From Chlorella sorokiniana (lineage: Eukaryota; Chlorophyta; Trebouxiophyceae; Chlorellales; Chlorellaceae): 64,000 nt of DNA. Shown here one piece after another: positions 21,049 to 31,933 of the stretch (the first letter of the stretch is position 1; each line of letters opens with the position of its first letter). Under the pieces are notes generated by a model. That model saw nothing but the letters and a program-made list of their open reading frames with translations, had not been told where the DNA came from and searched no databases. The translations under genes and the position numbers were made by a program. The stretch is taken from assembly GCA_025917655.1 (NCBI GenBank), contig CP084611.1:1550001-1614000 (forward strand), written 5' to 3'.

Positions 21049-23087
21049 TTATGCCTTGCTCAACACGAGCGCAAGGATTACAATCACCGTCCAAACAGCA
21101 GCCACCAAGGTGGCTGGGGCGCCGCCTTCCAGACCGCCGACTCGGGCACCAGTGGCTGCATAGGCTCTGTCTGGCAGCAAGCGGCCGGCGGCCTGTAGCA
21201 CAGGTGCCAAGGGCCCAGACAGCTGCTGCACCATACCTGGCAGCGCTTCAGCTGCCCGTGCCTGGGCTGTCCTGAGCAGCTGCTGCTCCGCACCCAGCCT
21301 CAGCAATGCCTCGGCTGCCCTGCTGCTTGCAGGTGCTGCAAGCCGTTGGCCCGCTGCGTGCGGCCACCCTACCGGCGCCGCAAAGAAGTCGGTGATGGGC
21401 ACCTGGGTGGGGCTGCGGGCGACAGGTCTTGCCGCACCTGCACCTCAGACGACAGCCGCTGCGCCGCAACGTGGTCCAGCATCTGCTGCAGGCTCGGGCT
21501 CGCAGCCGCGGTGCCCGGACCGCCCGCGTCGGCTGCCAGGTCGTGTGCGGCTGGGTGTGGGGCCAGGCGGCGCAGGAATGCTTGCAGGTGGTAGCTCATC
21601 TGGTCCACCACGTGCTGCCCCACACCGCGGTCCACATGGTGCGCGTACGAGCTCTGGCCTGCGCGGGGCAGCGGCTGCTTGCTGCCCCGCCTGTGCTGCG
21701 GCGCATCACGTCCAGCTTGCCGACGAGGGCAAGGGGGCATGGCGTGCGTGGAGGCCAAGGGCCGCGCAAGCGGGCCCCCTTCCCCCTGGACTCACCCAGC
21801 TTGCTGCTGCCCACCGCCAGCACACGCGGTGCAGCTGCGGGCTCCAGCCTCGCGTACAGCGTGCTGGCCTGGCACGTGTCTGCCAGCAGCAGCATCTCGC
21901 CATAACGCCCCGTTGCCGCCATTTGGTGCACCGCGTCGGCGATGTCAGCGGCCAGCAGCTCCTCCTGCGGGCACGCGGGATGCAGCAACAGGTGGCATGT
22001 TTGGGTGTGTGTCTGTGTGGGGGGTAAGGGTGGCGCGGGGGGGGGGGGGCGGGCGGGCAGGCGGCGCGGGGCGGGGAGGCACCGCCCGCGCGGGTGCTAC
22101 GCCAAGCCAGCTGGCACGAAGCAGGGTGGCTTGGCAATGGCTAGACACTTGTCGGGTGCAGGCTGCTGGTCCCAGTAACGGACAGCAGGCTGCGTCCTTG
22201 TGGGCGCCGTTGTGGGCAGGCAAGCAGGCAGGCAGGCGGGGGCCACCTCGTCGTGGAACTTGAGGAACTCGTCGCCGCCGTGGCCCGACAGGAACACCAG
22301 CACGCGGGAGGAGGGGCCCGACCTCAGGCGCTTGGAGGCAGGGGTGCCGGGCAGGTGGTGGCCTGGGTGAGGGGGCGCATGCACGTGTTGCAAGCCAGGG
22401 CGAAGTGCAGGCAGGAAAAGAGGCTGAGGGCAGCACAGGCGCAAGTGTGCAGGCAGGGTTGTGGGCTCTCGTGGAGCCCGCCCCCGCAGGGCGCGCTCAG
22501 CAAAGCCAAGACACGCACCTGTGAGCACCCGCAGCACGCTGTCCACGCTGACGTCCCGCCCCCGGTAGTCCACCTGCGCCTCCCCACCCAGCAGGTCCAG
22601 CACCGAGCTGCTGCTGCCAACCGGGTCCAGGTGCATGCGGCCCGGGTAGGTGTTACGAGGGGAGCACGCGGCTGCTGCTCCGCCAGCATGAGGATGATGT
22701 GGGAGTCCGGGATGCCCTGCCTGCAGCAAGGGCGCCGTCAAAGAATGATGTGAGGGGAAGAGAGCGATGAACTCCCAGGACTGAGACTGGCTGGATTTGC
22801 AGTGGCTGTCGGGAGCTGGAGTCTGGTGTGGCGCCCCTCAACTGCGCCCCTGCTCTTCTTGCACCATCAAAGCGCTGCAGGAACCCTACCAGAACACAGC
22901 CTGACCCTGCCAACCTCCTGATCGCTTGGTAGACCCCCAGCGCATTGCTGCTGTGCCGATAGTTCAGCCAGTACCGCGAGCTGCTTATGATTACTGCCCA
23001 GTTGTCTGCTGGGCCGCTCATGGCACGGGCAAACGCCGCGAGCGCCAGCACCAAGTGCACAGCAAGCAGGGTTTTGTCTCTGCGCAT
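21049..23087 (-). CDS. PIGK: GPI-anchor transamidase catalytic subunit (GPI8/PIG-K)
   Basis: PIG-K is the caspase-like (C13) cysteine protease of the ER GPI transamidase, which cleaves the C-terminal signal of precursor proteins and attaches the GPI anchor. The start at 23087 gives a signal peptide (KTLLAVHLVLALAAFARAM) followed by NWAVIISSSRYWLNYRHSSN, a family signature. Later exons have IPDSHIILMLAE (about 22690), CSPRNTYPGRMHLDP, VDYRGRDVSVDSVLRVLTG (about 22520-22575), the catalytic His in VLVFLSGHGGDEFLKFHDE (about 22250-22300), and the catalytic Cys in GEMLLLADTCQASTLYARL (about 21855-21910). The last exon ends with a membrane anchor, LVAAVWTVIVILALVLS, and stop 21049-21051. Both catalytic residues are intact. 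An intron contains a 13-G run (22037-22049). It shares a promoter region with the large Gln-rich gene. Confidence 0.95.
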
Positions 23088-23400
23088 ATTTGTACTCGCG
23101 CCCGACTGCTAGCCAGCCATGCACCGACTGGTACCACCAGCATCCATGCCGCCCCTCGGCTAGGAGTTTTCTTCTCGACGGTACAGAACAGAAGTACACA
23201 TGAGCCTTTGCTGTTTCTGTGTTGCTTTCTGCTGTTGCTGGTGTTGCAGGCTCTTATTCTGATTCAATGGTTGTATCGCGACCTTACAGCCCCAGGCAGG
23301 GCTTGCGAGAGGGCGCCGGGTGCCAGAGCAGCAGCTGAGGGTGTCGTGCCTGCAACCCTTCAATTGCAAGCTTTCAGAACGCCGAGCACAATCGGCCATG
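23088..23400. promoter_or_regulatory. Divergent promoter region, PIG-K / Gln-rich gene
   Basis: About 310 bp separates two head-to-head genes. It contains a T/G-rich tract (23200-23260). No motif can be named. Confidence 0.4.
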
Positions 23401-26400
23401 ACGGCAGGCACTCTGCTCGATGGGCACGCGTTGGGTACCTACAGCTCTAAGAGCGTGGCGACCTTTGCGCAAGACCTGGCTTTGCTTTTGCAGCATCACT
23501 TTGAAAATAAGGACAGGGGCGAAGGTGGAAGCCAGCCAGAAGCAGCGCCCAGCCCGCCACCGCAGCTGCGGCGCTGGCCGACGGCGCAGCTACCGGCGTA
23601 TTGTTGGGCCGCCCGGAATGGGCGAAATTGGCAGGCAGAGCCACCCTGGCTGATGCCCTAGAGCAGTTGGTATCGTCCAATGTTGCTGAGCAGGTGCGCA
23701 ACAGCTTGGCGCCAGGGCGTCTCACTCGCAGGCGGGCCTTGCAGGAGGCCAGTGGCGAAAAGAAAGGGGGAACACAAGCTGGGTGCCGCCCTTGCCGTTG
23801 CGACAACACCTGGGCTGCGCCTGCTCCTCACCCTGTTCTTGACTCGTGTTGCCCCCTGCAGCTGTACAACCAGCTTTGCAGCACGGGCAAGGCCGGCGCA
23901 ATGGACAGCTATGCGGGCCAGGAGGCCATGCCACAGCTTCCTGCGGCGCAGCCAAATCCCGGAAGGGGGCACGTCCAGCGAGCCAGGGCTGCAGGCAGGC
24001 GATGCGCATGTGCTGCCTGTGGGCCCCCGGCGTCGCAGCTGGCACCTGACCCTGCCCAGGTCGAGCCCACGGCGGCGCCCCCTCTCGAGCGCAGCCTGTC
24101 GATGCCGGCGCTGGCGGGCGTGCCTGCCAGCGGGCGCACGCCCGACAGCCTGCTGCCCAGCGTGGAGGCCGCCGACGCCGCGGATGCCCTCAAGGCACTG
24201 GCGGCGGCGGCATGGGGCCTGCATGACGGCGAGGACGATGCGGAGGAGGGGGAGGCCAGCGGCGGCGGCGGCGCCTGGAGCCCCGGCGCCAGCGACGACG
24301 ACGACAGCAGCGGGGCGGGCCGCGCACCCAAGCGCCGCCGCTCCGTGCCACGCTCGCTGGGGGCGCGCGGCCCGCGGCTCGGCGCCAGCGCGCGGCCAAG
24401 CTGTGGTGCCGCCATCCCCTGGATGCGGCGCAGTGGGCGCTGGTGCTGAGCCAGTCGGCCATCGACTCACGCAACATCTCGCTGCCCTGGACCAACCCAG
24501 GTGGGCGCGGGCGGCGGGCGGCGGGCGGCGGGCGGCGCTGGTGCTGCGTGAGGCAGCCAGCGGCAGAGCGGGAAGCAATGCCAGCGCCGGGCGGCACAAC
24601 GGGGCGCACCGCCAGCTCAGCGCGTGTGCCGCCGCCCAGGGGGCTCTCGCGTGGCCCAGGCAGCCGGACCCCTATGCCGCCCCCTCCTGCAGGCGACATG
24701 GCTGCCGAGCTGCTGGGGGCTGACTGGGTGCATGCGGCGCGCTCCAAGCAGCAGCTGGGCACAATCCGGGAGTCGGCGGGTGGGTGGGTGGGTGCAGGGG
24801 CGCATGCTGCTGGCCTGGCAGACTGTGTCGGCGGGCAAGCCCTGGCGCTCACCGCTTGGGTTGGCACAACTTGCCCGGTCAGTCTGCCCCCACTGCAGCT
24901 GCTGTCCGCATGCGCCCCCCCCCGCCTCTCCCTCCCCCAAACACACGCACATCCCCGCACACGCCAAAACCCTGTGTCACCACCCCACACCCCACACTTG
25001 TTTTCTGCCCAGTTCTGGAGGAGGCGGGGCCTGCTGGCGGCGGCGGCGGCCAGCAGCGCGAGGTGGTGTACGCCCTGTACGCCCGCACCGACCCCAAGAA
25101 GGACACGCGCCCGCAGTACATCGAGGTACGCGTACATGTGTGGTGGTGTGTGTGTGTGTGTGTGTGGGGGCGGGGCGCGACAGGTGGTTGCCGATCGTGC
25201 AGCTTGCTGGGCTGCAGCGGGAGGACGCGGCTGCTGCGAGATGCGGCGCTGGCTTGGCGGACAGCTCCCCAGACCTCTGCCCGCCCTCAGGCGGAAGAAG
25301 GGCCCACCAGCCCTGGGTTGACCCCCTGTTCCGTCTCGCCCGGCCCCCTGCCACAGAAGCTGCACCCCCTGCTGCTCAAGCACGGCGCGGCGGTGGGCGA
25401 CGTGCTGCTGCTGCTGCCGCTGGGCCCCGGCCGCCTGCGCGCCACGCTGCTCAAGGCGCACACGCAGGTGGGTGCGCCCCAGGCTGCAGGGGCCGGGCAG
25501 CGTGCGCCGCGGGTGCCAGCATGTGCCGCCGCCGCTGGCGCGGCTGCGGTGCATGCGGCGCAAGCGTGCCAGCCCATCGTCCATGGCCGCTTGCGTGCCT
25601 GCGCGCCTGTGGCGCAGGGCGCCCGCGCTGTGCACGAAGCGCTCGGCTTCGACGTGCCCGGGAGCAGCAGGCGTGGCGCAGCAAGCACATGGCGGCCGCC
25701 GCGCGCCAGCCGGGCAGGGCGATGACGCGGCAGCGCCTGCTGCAGCAGCAGAGCGTGGGCCCGCCCGCCGCCGCCGCCCACCACCCCCTGCCCGCCCTGC
25801 CCAAAGCGCTGAGCTCCCCGGCGGGCGACCCAGGCGCCGCTGCTGACGCGCGCCTGGCTGCCGAGTACGAGGCTGCGGCTGCAGCGGCGGGCGCGGCCTT
25901 CAAACAGGCCAGCGACGGCGCCGCGTCTCCTCGCTCTGCTGCTGTGGCTGCGGCGGCCGCAGCCGCTGCAGTCGCGGCCTGCATGGCGGAGGCGGAGGCC
26001 CATCGGGTGGCTGCTGCTGCTGGCAAGGCCGCGGCGAGGGCGGCGCGGCAGCGCGAGGATGAGCAGGCGGCGGCGGCTGGGGCGGTGAGCGAGATGATGG
26101 CGCAGAAGAGGCACAAGTGGCAGCATGCGGGGGAGAGCGGCGAGGAGAGCAGGCCCGCCAGCCGCAGCACAGCCCCGAGCCTGGCAGCCAGGCTGGCGCT
26201 GCCCCCGCCGCCGCTGCCGATGCAAGCGAGCAGCCGGCGGCACCGCAGGGCTCGCAGCAGCAGCAGCAGCAGCAGCAGCTGGCCGCGCTTCAGCAGTGGC
26301 AGCGGCTGCAGCAGCTGGCCGTGATGCGTCAGCTGCAGGAGCAGCAGCGGCTGGCCCAGCTGCCGCCAGAGCAGCGCCTGCAGCAGCTGGTGGCGCTGCA

Positions 26401-28278
26401 GCGTCTGCAGGGCATGCAGCAGGCGGCGCAGCAGGCGGCGGCGGCGCAGCAGTCGCAGGCGGCAGAGCAGCAGGCTCAGGCGGCAGAGCAGCAGGCGCAG
26501 GCGGCGCAACCCCGACGGCGGCAGAGCCGCAGGCAGGGGCCGGGCGGGATGCCGATGGCGGGCGTCAGGCGTCCCAGGGTGCCGACGCGCCCCCGACCCG
26601 CCCGGCAGCGGCGCGGCAGCGGGCCAGCAGGGCTCGCCGGCCCCGAGGCGGCTGGCGCCGGCCCTGCGCGCGGCAGGGGGCTGCCGCCGGGCGTGGCGGG
26701 CCTGGGTCTGGTGCCCACGCGCGTCGTGTTCCAGGGGCGCCCCGTCATCATGATGCTGCCGCAGCAGCAGGTGGCCGCCGCCGCGCCGCCGCCGCCGCCA
26801 CCCGGCAGCAGGCGCAGCAGGCGCAGCTGGCCAACGTGCAGGCCTTCCTGGCGCGCAAGGAGGCTGCGCGGCGGCAGGAGGCGCAGCAGAGGGAGGCGGC
26901 GGCGGCGGCAGGCTCCACACCCGCTCGCCTGGAGGACCAGCCGGCGGCGGCCACGCAGGGCGGGGCCAGCTCGGACGGCGCCCCGGCCCCCACGCCCCGC
27001 CCCTCACCCTCCGCCCACGCCTCCTCCCCCACCCCCTCCCCCGCCGCCAGCGACGCGTCTGCGGCGGCGGCCAAGGCTGCCGCGCGCACAGCAGCCATGT
27101 CTGCGCCCTCCATCGCCTTTGTGCGCCCGCAAGTGGTCGTCAAGTCGACGTCGCTGCCGCCGGCCACGGCCGCACAGCAGGGCGCCTTCCCCGCCGCCCC
27201 GCCGCTGGGCGGCGTGCAGTCGCTGCCGGGCCCCCCGTGTGCTGCTGAGCGCGGCGCAGCAGCAGGCGCAGCAGCGCCAGCTGGAGCAGCTGATCCGGGC
27301 GTCCAACGCGCGGCGGCGCGCGCCCCTGCAGCCGCTGCGGCCGCTGTCGCCGCGGCGCAGGCTGCTGCGGGTGCGCCGCCGCCCCGCGCCGTCCCTGGCA
27401 GCAGCCGCTCAGCAGGGGCAGAAGGCTGAAGAGGCGGGGGCGGGGCACCGCCAGGGACGCAGGGCGCGCCAAGCGACCAGCAGGCTGGCGGCGCGGCGGA
27501 GGCGCCCGCCCAGCGGCCGTCTGTGGTGCTGAGCACCGCTCCCTTCAAGCCCCTGCTCATCCGCAGCACCCCGGCGCCGGCTGCTCACCCGCAGCCGCAG
27601 CAGCCACAGCCGCAGCCGCAGCCGCAGCAGCAGCCGGCCAACGGCACGAAAGACGGCAAGCAGGAGGTTCCGCCCCTCAAGCAGCCCAGCCTGCCGCCGC
27701 TCCCGCCCGGCAAGCAGCCATCGCTGCGCGGCTCATCTGCAGCAGCACTGCTGGCAGCCAGAGCGGCCGCCTTGGCCCAGGCTGCCGCCGCCGCCGGCAG
27801 CGGCGGCACCGCTGGCCAGCCGGCCGCGGCCCCCGGCAGCAGCGCAGCCCGCTAACACCTCGCTGCCTGCGAGCGGCCTTCAGGCAGGCCCTCCTGCCCC
27901 CACTGCTGCAAGCATGCAATCTGCAGCTGCAACGGCAGCAGCGCTCAGCCCCCAGCTGGAGGCCCGCAGCGCCGTGCAGGCTGCCGCCGCCGACGGTGCT
28001 GCCCCTGCAGCGTCACCCCATCTGGGGGCTGGCCAGCCCACGGAGCCTCAGGCTCCCACGCTGGCGCACCCGGAGCTGCCGGCAGCGCCGCTGCGGCCAG
28101 CCCACCCAGCCCCCGTCGACAGCCTGGCACGCATGCAGCGCAGCCTGCAGCAGTTTGGCGCCGTGGTGGCCGGCAAGCTGGCGCCGGGGGCCACGATGCG
28201 CAGCTGTCAGACCGCCTGCACACGCTGGCCAACCGCTTTGACCTGCTGCTGGGGGAGTTTTGGAGGGCGGGTCGGTGA
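23401..28278 (+). CDS. Large Gln/Ala-rich protein with a possible B3-type DNA-binding domain
   Basis: It starts MTAGTLLDGHALGTYSSKSV (ATG 23401), followed by VLLGRPEWAKLAGRATLADA (about 23598-23660). A Ser/Asp/Glu-rich basic patch (AGRAPKRRRSVPRS, about 24315-24360) could be a nuclear localisation signal. A split domain follows: WALVLSQSAIDSRNISLPW (about 24435-24495), DMAAELLGADWVHAARSKQQ, REVVYALYARTDPKKDTRPQ and LLLKHGAAVGDVLLLLPLG (about 25370-25430). The 'S.aid..n.slPw ... GD.l.l' pattern resembles the B3 domain but is weak. The rest (about 25680-28275) is Ala- and Gln-rich disordered sequence, with LQQLAVMRQLQEQQRLAQLP and VPTRVVFQGRPVIMMLPQQQ as non-random patches, and a C-terminal helix LHTLANRFDLLLGEFWRAG before TGA at 28276-28278. 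The frame changes many times in homopolymers. One gene is inferred; a split into two is possible. Confidence 0.5.
25135..25170. repeat. GT microsatellite in an intron of the Gln-rich gene
   Basis: A (GT)n run followed by a G run begins just after the exon ending RPQYIE and its GT donor. Similar GT/G tracts follow donor sites elsewhere in the window (for example near 50992-51012). Confidence 0.8.
26253..26279 (+). repeat. CAG microsatellite coding polyGln
   Basis: A CAG run encodes eight Gln (QGSQQQQQQQQLAAL) at the start of the Gln-rich region. Confidence 0.85.
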
Positions 28279-28905
28279 GGCCAGCGGGACCCCAACGTAT
28301 GCCTCCGTCTCATCAGCACTGTATTTCGAAAGATACCGCTGGAGTGTATTCAACCCTTATTGGCATGTTTACTGTTGTTTACGTGACTGCTGATGTGAAC
28401 CCTGTGAGCCTTTTCTGGAGTGGATGCGCAGCACAGGCAGCCCATCGCCGCCTGCCTGGAAAACGGCGAGTGCAGCACCCCTGTGCTCTCCCGTCGCCTT
28501 CCGTCGCATTCACAACATTCCCATCCTTCTCTGGTTCAGCCAGCTTGCCAGCGCCCTCCTTCGGGTTCAACCGGCTTCCGCAAGACAGCCTTGGAGGCGA
28601 CCTAGCCTCCAACGCCTTGAACTCTTAGCATGCTTGCATCCAGGTAATAGTGAGAAGGGCAACGTCAGCGCGCTTCGGTGGGCAACTGGATGCGGCGGAG
28701 CTGCAGTGCCTTACCTATCTCCCCATGCGCGGTTTTCAAGTTGACTGTCATGCGAACAGTCCGATATCGACAGCTGAGCCCGCCGCCCTCGACGCCACTG
28801 TCACCCGCCGTCACTGCCGCTCCTGCCCAACGACGCCAACTGGCTGCAGAGTGGACGGCTCATAAGGCTGGCCGCTGAGCACGCGGCACGGCCAGGCAGG
28901 GCAGC
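28279..28905. other. Spacer between two plus-strand putative transcription-factor genes
   Basis: About 630 bp. It holds the 3' UTR of the Gln-rich gene and the promoter/5' UTR of the first AP2/B3 gene. It is AT-richer near 28300-28400. No TGTAA was found close to the stop. Confidence 0.35.
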
Positions 28906-31572
28906 ATGGCGGGGGCCAGGGCAGCGGTGCCCCCCGCCAAGCTGTCATACCACACCCAGTTTGTGCACGGCGTGGATCGCGGCGAGCGCGGGTACGCGGC
29001 GTCGGTGCGCCTGCGCAAGCCCGGGGACGACGCCGCGGTGTACATCGAGTTCCTGGGGGCGCGCCACAAGCGGGAGTGGTTTGCCGCCGTGTGCCACGAC
29101 CTGGCGCTGTGCAAGCGTGCGTTTGACGCGGGCGGCGCGCGGGCGCTGCAGGCGCTGCGCCACGGCCCCGGCGCCGCCCCGCAGGGGGACGCCGACAGGC
29201 TCAACTTCCCGCTCAGCTGCTACTCGTCGCAGGAGGTGGGCTGCCGCGGGGCGGGCCGGGCAGGAGCATGATTTCAGGGCTCTGCCTGGGGCGCCCTGCT
29301 GTCGACAGCGCAAGCCTGCATGCTGCCCGCAGGCCTTCTGGGATGCCCTGGAAAACAGCGGCTTTGGCCAGCTGGTGAAGCAGATGCTGTCCAGCAATGC
29401 CCTGAGAAGACCCTGTTCTACGGCGACACGTGGAAGGATGGGCTGGATCAGCAGCGCGGGCGCAACCTGGCGCAGCAGCAGCAGCAGGCGGGTGCAGCGG
29501 GGCCGGTGGCTGCAGAAGCCGCCACGGGCAGCGCTCGAGCGGGAAGAGCCAGAGACGCTGAAGCACGCAGGGCAGTTGCAGAGGCGGCAGCAGCAGCTGC
29601 CAACACAGGAGAGGAGAGGCGGGATGACGGGCGGCAGGAGCGTGTGCAGCCTGTCGCCAGAGCGGACTGGCAAGCCCAGGGGGTGGTGGGGAAGCCCAGC
29701 GCTGAGGGCGCCCAGCTGCCCCGCTCCGCAGCAGCAGCGGACAGCAGCAGCAGCCCGCCCCTGGTTGAGCCTCGGCGGGACGGGCAGCCTGCCGCGCCCA
29801 CGGTTGCCGCCGCCGCCGGCACCCACAGCGAGGCTGCCGCCCAGCAGCCAAGCAAGCCCCCCGCGCGTGCCTTCCCCAAGCAGCAGCGACGAGGTGCCCC
29901 CGCGTGCAGCAGGCTGGCAAGCCCGCAGCCAGCGCGGCCTCCTCCAGCAGCAGCGAAGGTGACCCTGTGTCAGCGGCGCGTGCGGGCAAGGGACCGGTCG
30001 TCAACCTTTCCTCGAGTAGCAGCGAAGATGTGCCCATCCGCGTGCGGGCGGCGGGAAAGCCCCGGCTCTGGTGCACTTTGTGAGCAGCAGCAGTGACAGT
30101 GAGCTTGCCCCAGCAAGGCAAGCTGGGACGGCAGGAGGGGCCAGCAGCGGGCAGGGGCAGCCGCCGTCTGCACAGCAGCAGCCCTCCGCTGAGCAGCACG
30201 AGCGCCCAGCCACAGAACCAATCAACGTTTGGTTGAAGGGGTCTGCTGAGTTCCCGCCAGGCAAGATGGACATGCACCGCTGAGCTGCCCTCCTGTTGCA
30301 TGCCCCCTGGCTTGCGACCAGTCAGCCCTGCAGATGCGTCCCTCCCCACCCACACCACACTGATCCACTCGGACCCACAAAAAGCTCACGCACGTGCCCC
30401 TGTTCCTGTGCTGCCAGGCAGCGGCAAGTATGCAATGTACCTCAAGGCGGGGCCTCTGCAGAAAAACTACTACACCGTAAACAGTGGGTGGCCGCTGCAG
30501 GCGCGCTGCACGTGCCGGGAGGGTGGCAGGGGGGGGGGGGTGCGGTGCCGTTGTTGCTGATGCGCGTCTCGAGCCTGTCGTAAGCTTGTCAGGTGGCCGT
30601 GGCAGCCCCTCACGCCGGCATGCTGTCCCGCCCTGGTGCGCAGAGCAAGCCAGCGAGGCGCTGCTGCCGGCAGGGTATGAGGGGGAGGTGGTGCTGAAGG
30701 ATGCCGCCAACGGCCGCACATGGAGCGTCCACACAAAGTGAGCCGCTATGCAGCTGTGTGCGTGCGCTACATGCCGCGCTTTCATGCCTTGCCCTGCTTG
30801 CGTGCCACCCCCTGCTGGTGCCTGCTGTGAACGTGGCGCCCGCCTGTCGCGCGCCAACCCCGCTGCGCAGCCTGAAGGGCGGCACACAGCGCTACTTCAC
30901 CCGCGTGGTGCACTTCAACCGGGACAATGCGGCAAAGGTGGGGAGGCCTGGGCCGGGATGCAGCAGACGCGCCGGCAACGGAACTGCGGGTTGCCCAGGC
31001 TGTGTGTGGGCCTGGCCGCCGTGCCCCTCCCACCCCGCAGGCCCACGACGTGCTGTGGCTCCAGGCCGAAGACAGCGGAGGCCAACCGCGGCCCCCAGTT
31101 GTGCTGTTTGGCATCTGGCGGTTCCGTTCGCAGGTGCGCTTCCCGTGCGCAGGGCGTGGCACGCGGGCGCACTGGCCTTGTGCAGGCGGGGCAGGCACGC
31201 GTTGCGCCCCTTCAACTATAGGATGGTGCCCTGTGGTGCGGTTGTCAGCGCACCCAGAAGCCTGTGGCATTTTTCGGTTCCTCCACCTTGCAGGAAGCTG
31301 CCGCATTCACTGAGAAGCTGACAGGCCGCAAGGCCCCTGCCAACGCAACGGCCACTGCATCCACTGCAAGGCAGCCCTCCCCATCGCCGGCCCCCCAGCA
31401 GCAGGAACAGCAGCAGGTTGCAGACAGCAGTGCAATCACTCAAAACAGAAAACGCTCTCGCGAACCCACCGACAGCGAAGAGGATGTGCCGCTGTCGGCG
31501 CGCAAAGCGGCCCGCACAGCTGCTGTGGCGAGGGCAGCAAGGGAGCTCTTGCGGCAAAGCGAGGAAAGCTGA
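28906..31572 (+). CDS. RAV-like transcription factor: degenerate AP2 plus B3-like domain (copy 1)
   Basis: From ATG 28906 the first exon reads as an AP2-like domain without the classic YRGVR start: GYAASVRLRK, VYIEFLGARHKREWFAAVCH, LCKRAF, then RLNFPLSCYSSQE (about 28990-29235). The LNFP...Y ending matches the AP2 gene at 40663. After a Gln/Ala-rich linker and Ser-acidic repeats (29875-30110), a B3-like domain is split over exons: PINVWLKGSAEF (about 30220), KYAMYLKAGPLQKNYYTVN (about 30425-30482), SEALLPAGYEGEVVLKD (about 30650-30705), GGTQRYFTRVVHFNRDNAAK (about 30878-30937), and AHDVLWLQAED. The tail is basic with SEEDVPLSARKAARTAAVAR, stop 31570-31572. One base appears to be missing at 29400-29402 and at 30060-30063. 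A nuclear DNA-binding regulator is inferred; its targets are unknown. Confidence 0.65.
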
Positions 31573-31933
31573 AGATCGCTGCCTGCCATTCCCTTGAAAG
31601 TAAAATAACTATGCTGGCCTGAGTGAGGAGCGCGACTCGAGTGGTGGCCGAGAACTTGCTGCAAGAGCTGCGCATTGGTAGCTTACTTGCTGATGGCACA
31701 AACACACTTCGGGTGCTGCCAGTATGGCATGGGGTTTGCCTTGGAACTATGGCATACTGAAGCCTACGCCTGCTGGAAAAGGGAGGGGGCCTGGTTGCGG
31801 TGCGGCGCTGATGTGGCGCGTGGCAGCAGTCCTGCCACATAAGGCGTGCAAGCGCTCTCGTCATGTTTGCTTTGAAAATTACTGGATATCGCGCGCTGGC
31901 GATGGGAGCCCACTGGACCCTCTGCGGCGAGGT
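31573..31933. other. Spacer between RAV-like copies 1 and 2
   Basis: About 360 bp. An upstream in-frame ATG at 31724 would extend copy 2 by 70 residues of unremarkable sequence, so part of this may be coding. Confidence 0.35.

Noticed and set aside
24190-27007. Two long minus-strand open frames opposite the Gln-rich gene
   Set aside because: They are low-complexity Arg/Ala/Leu readings of CAG/GCG-rich DNA. The plus strand has the islands with normal protein character.
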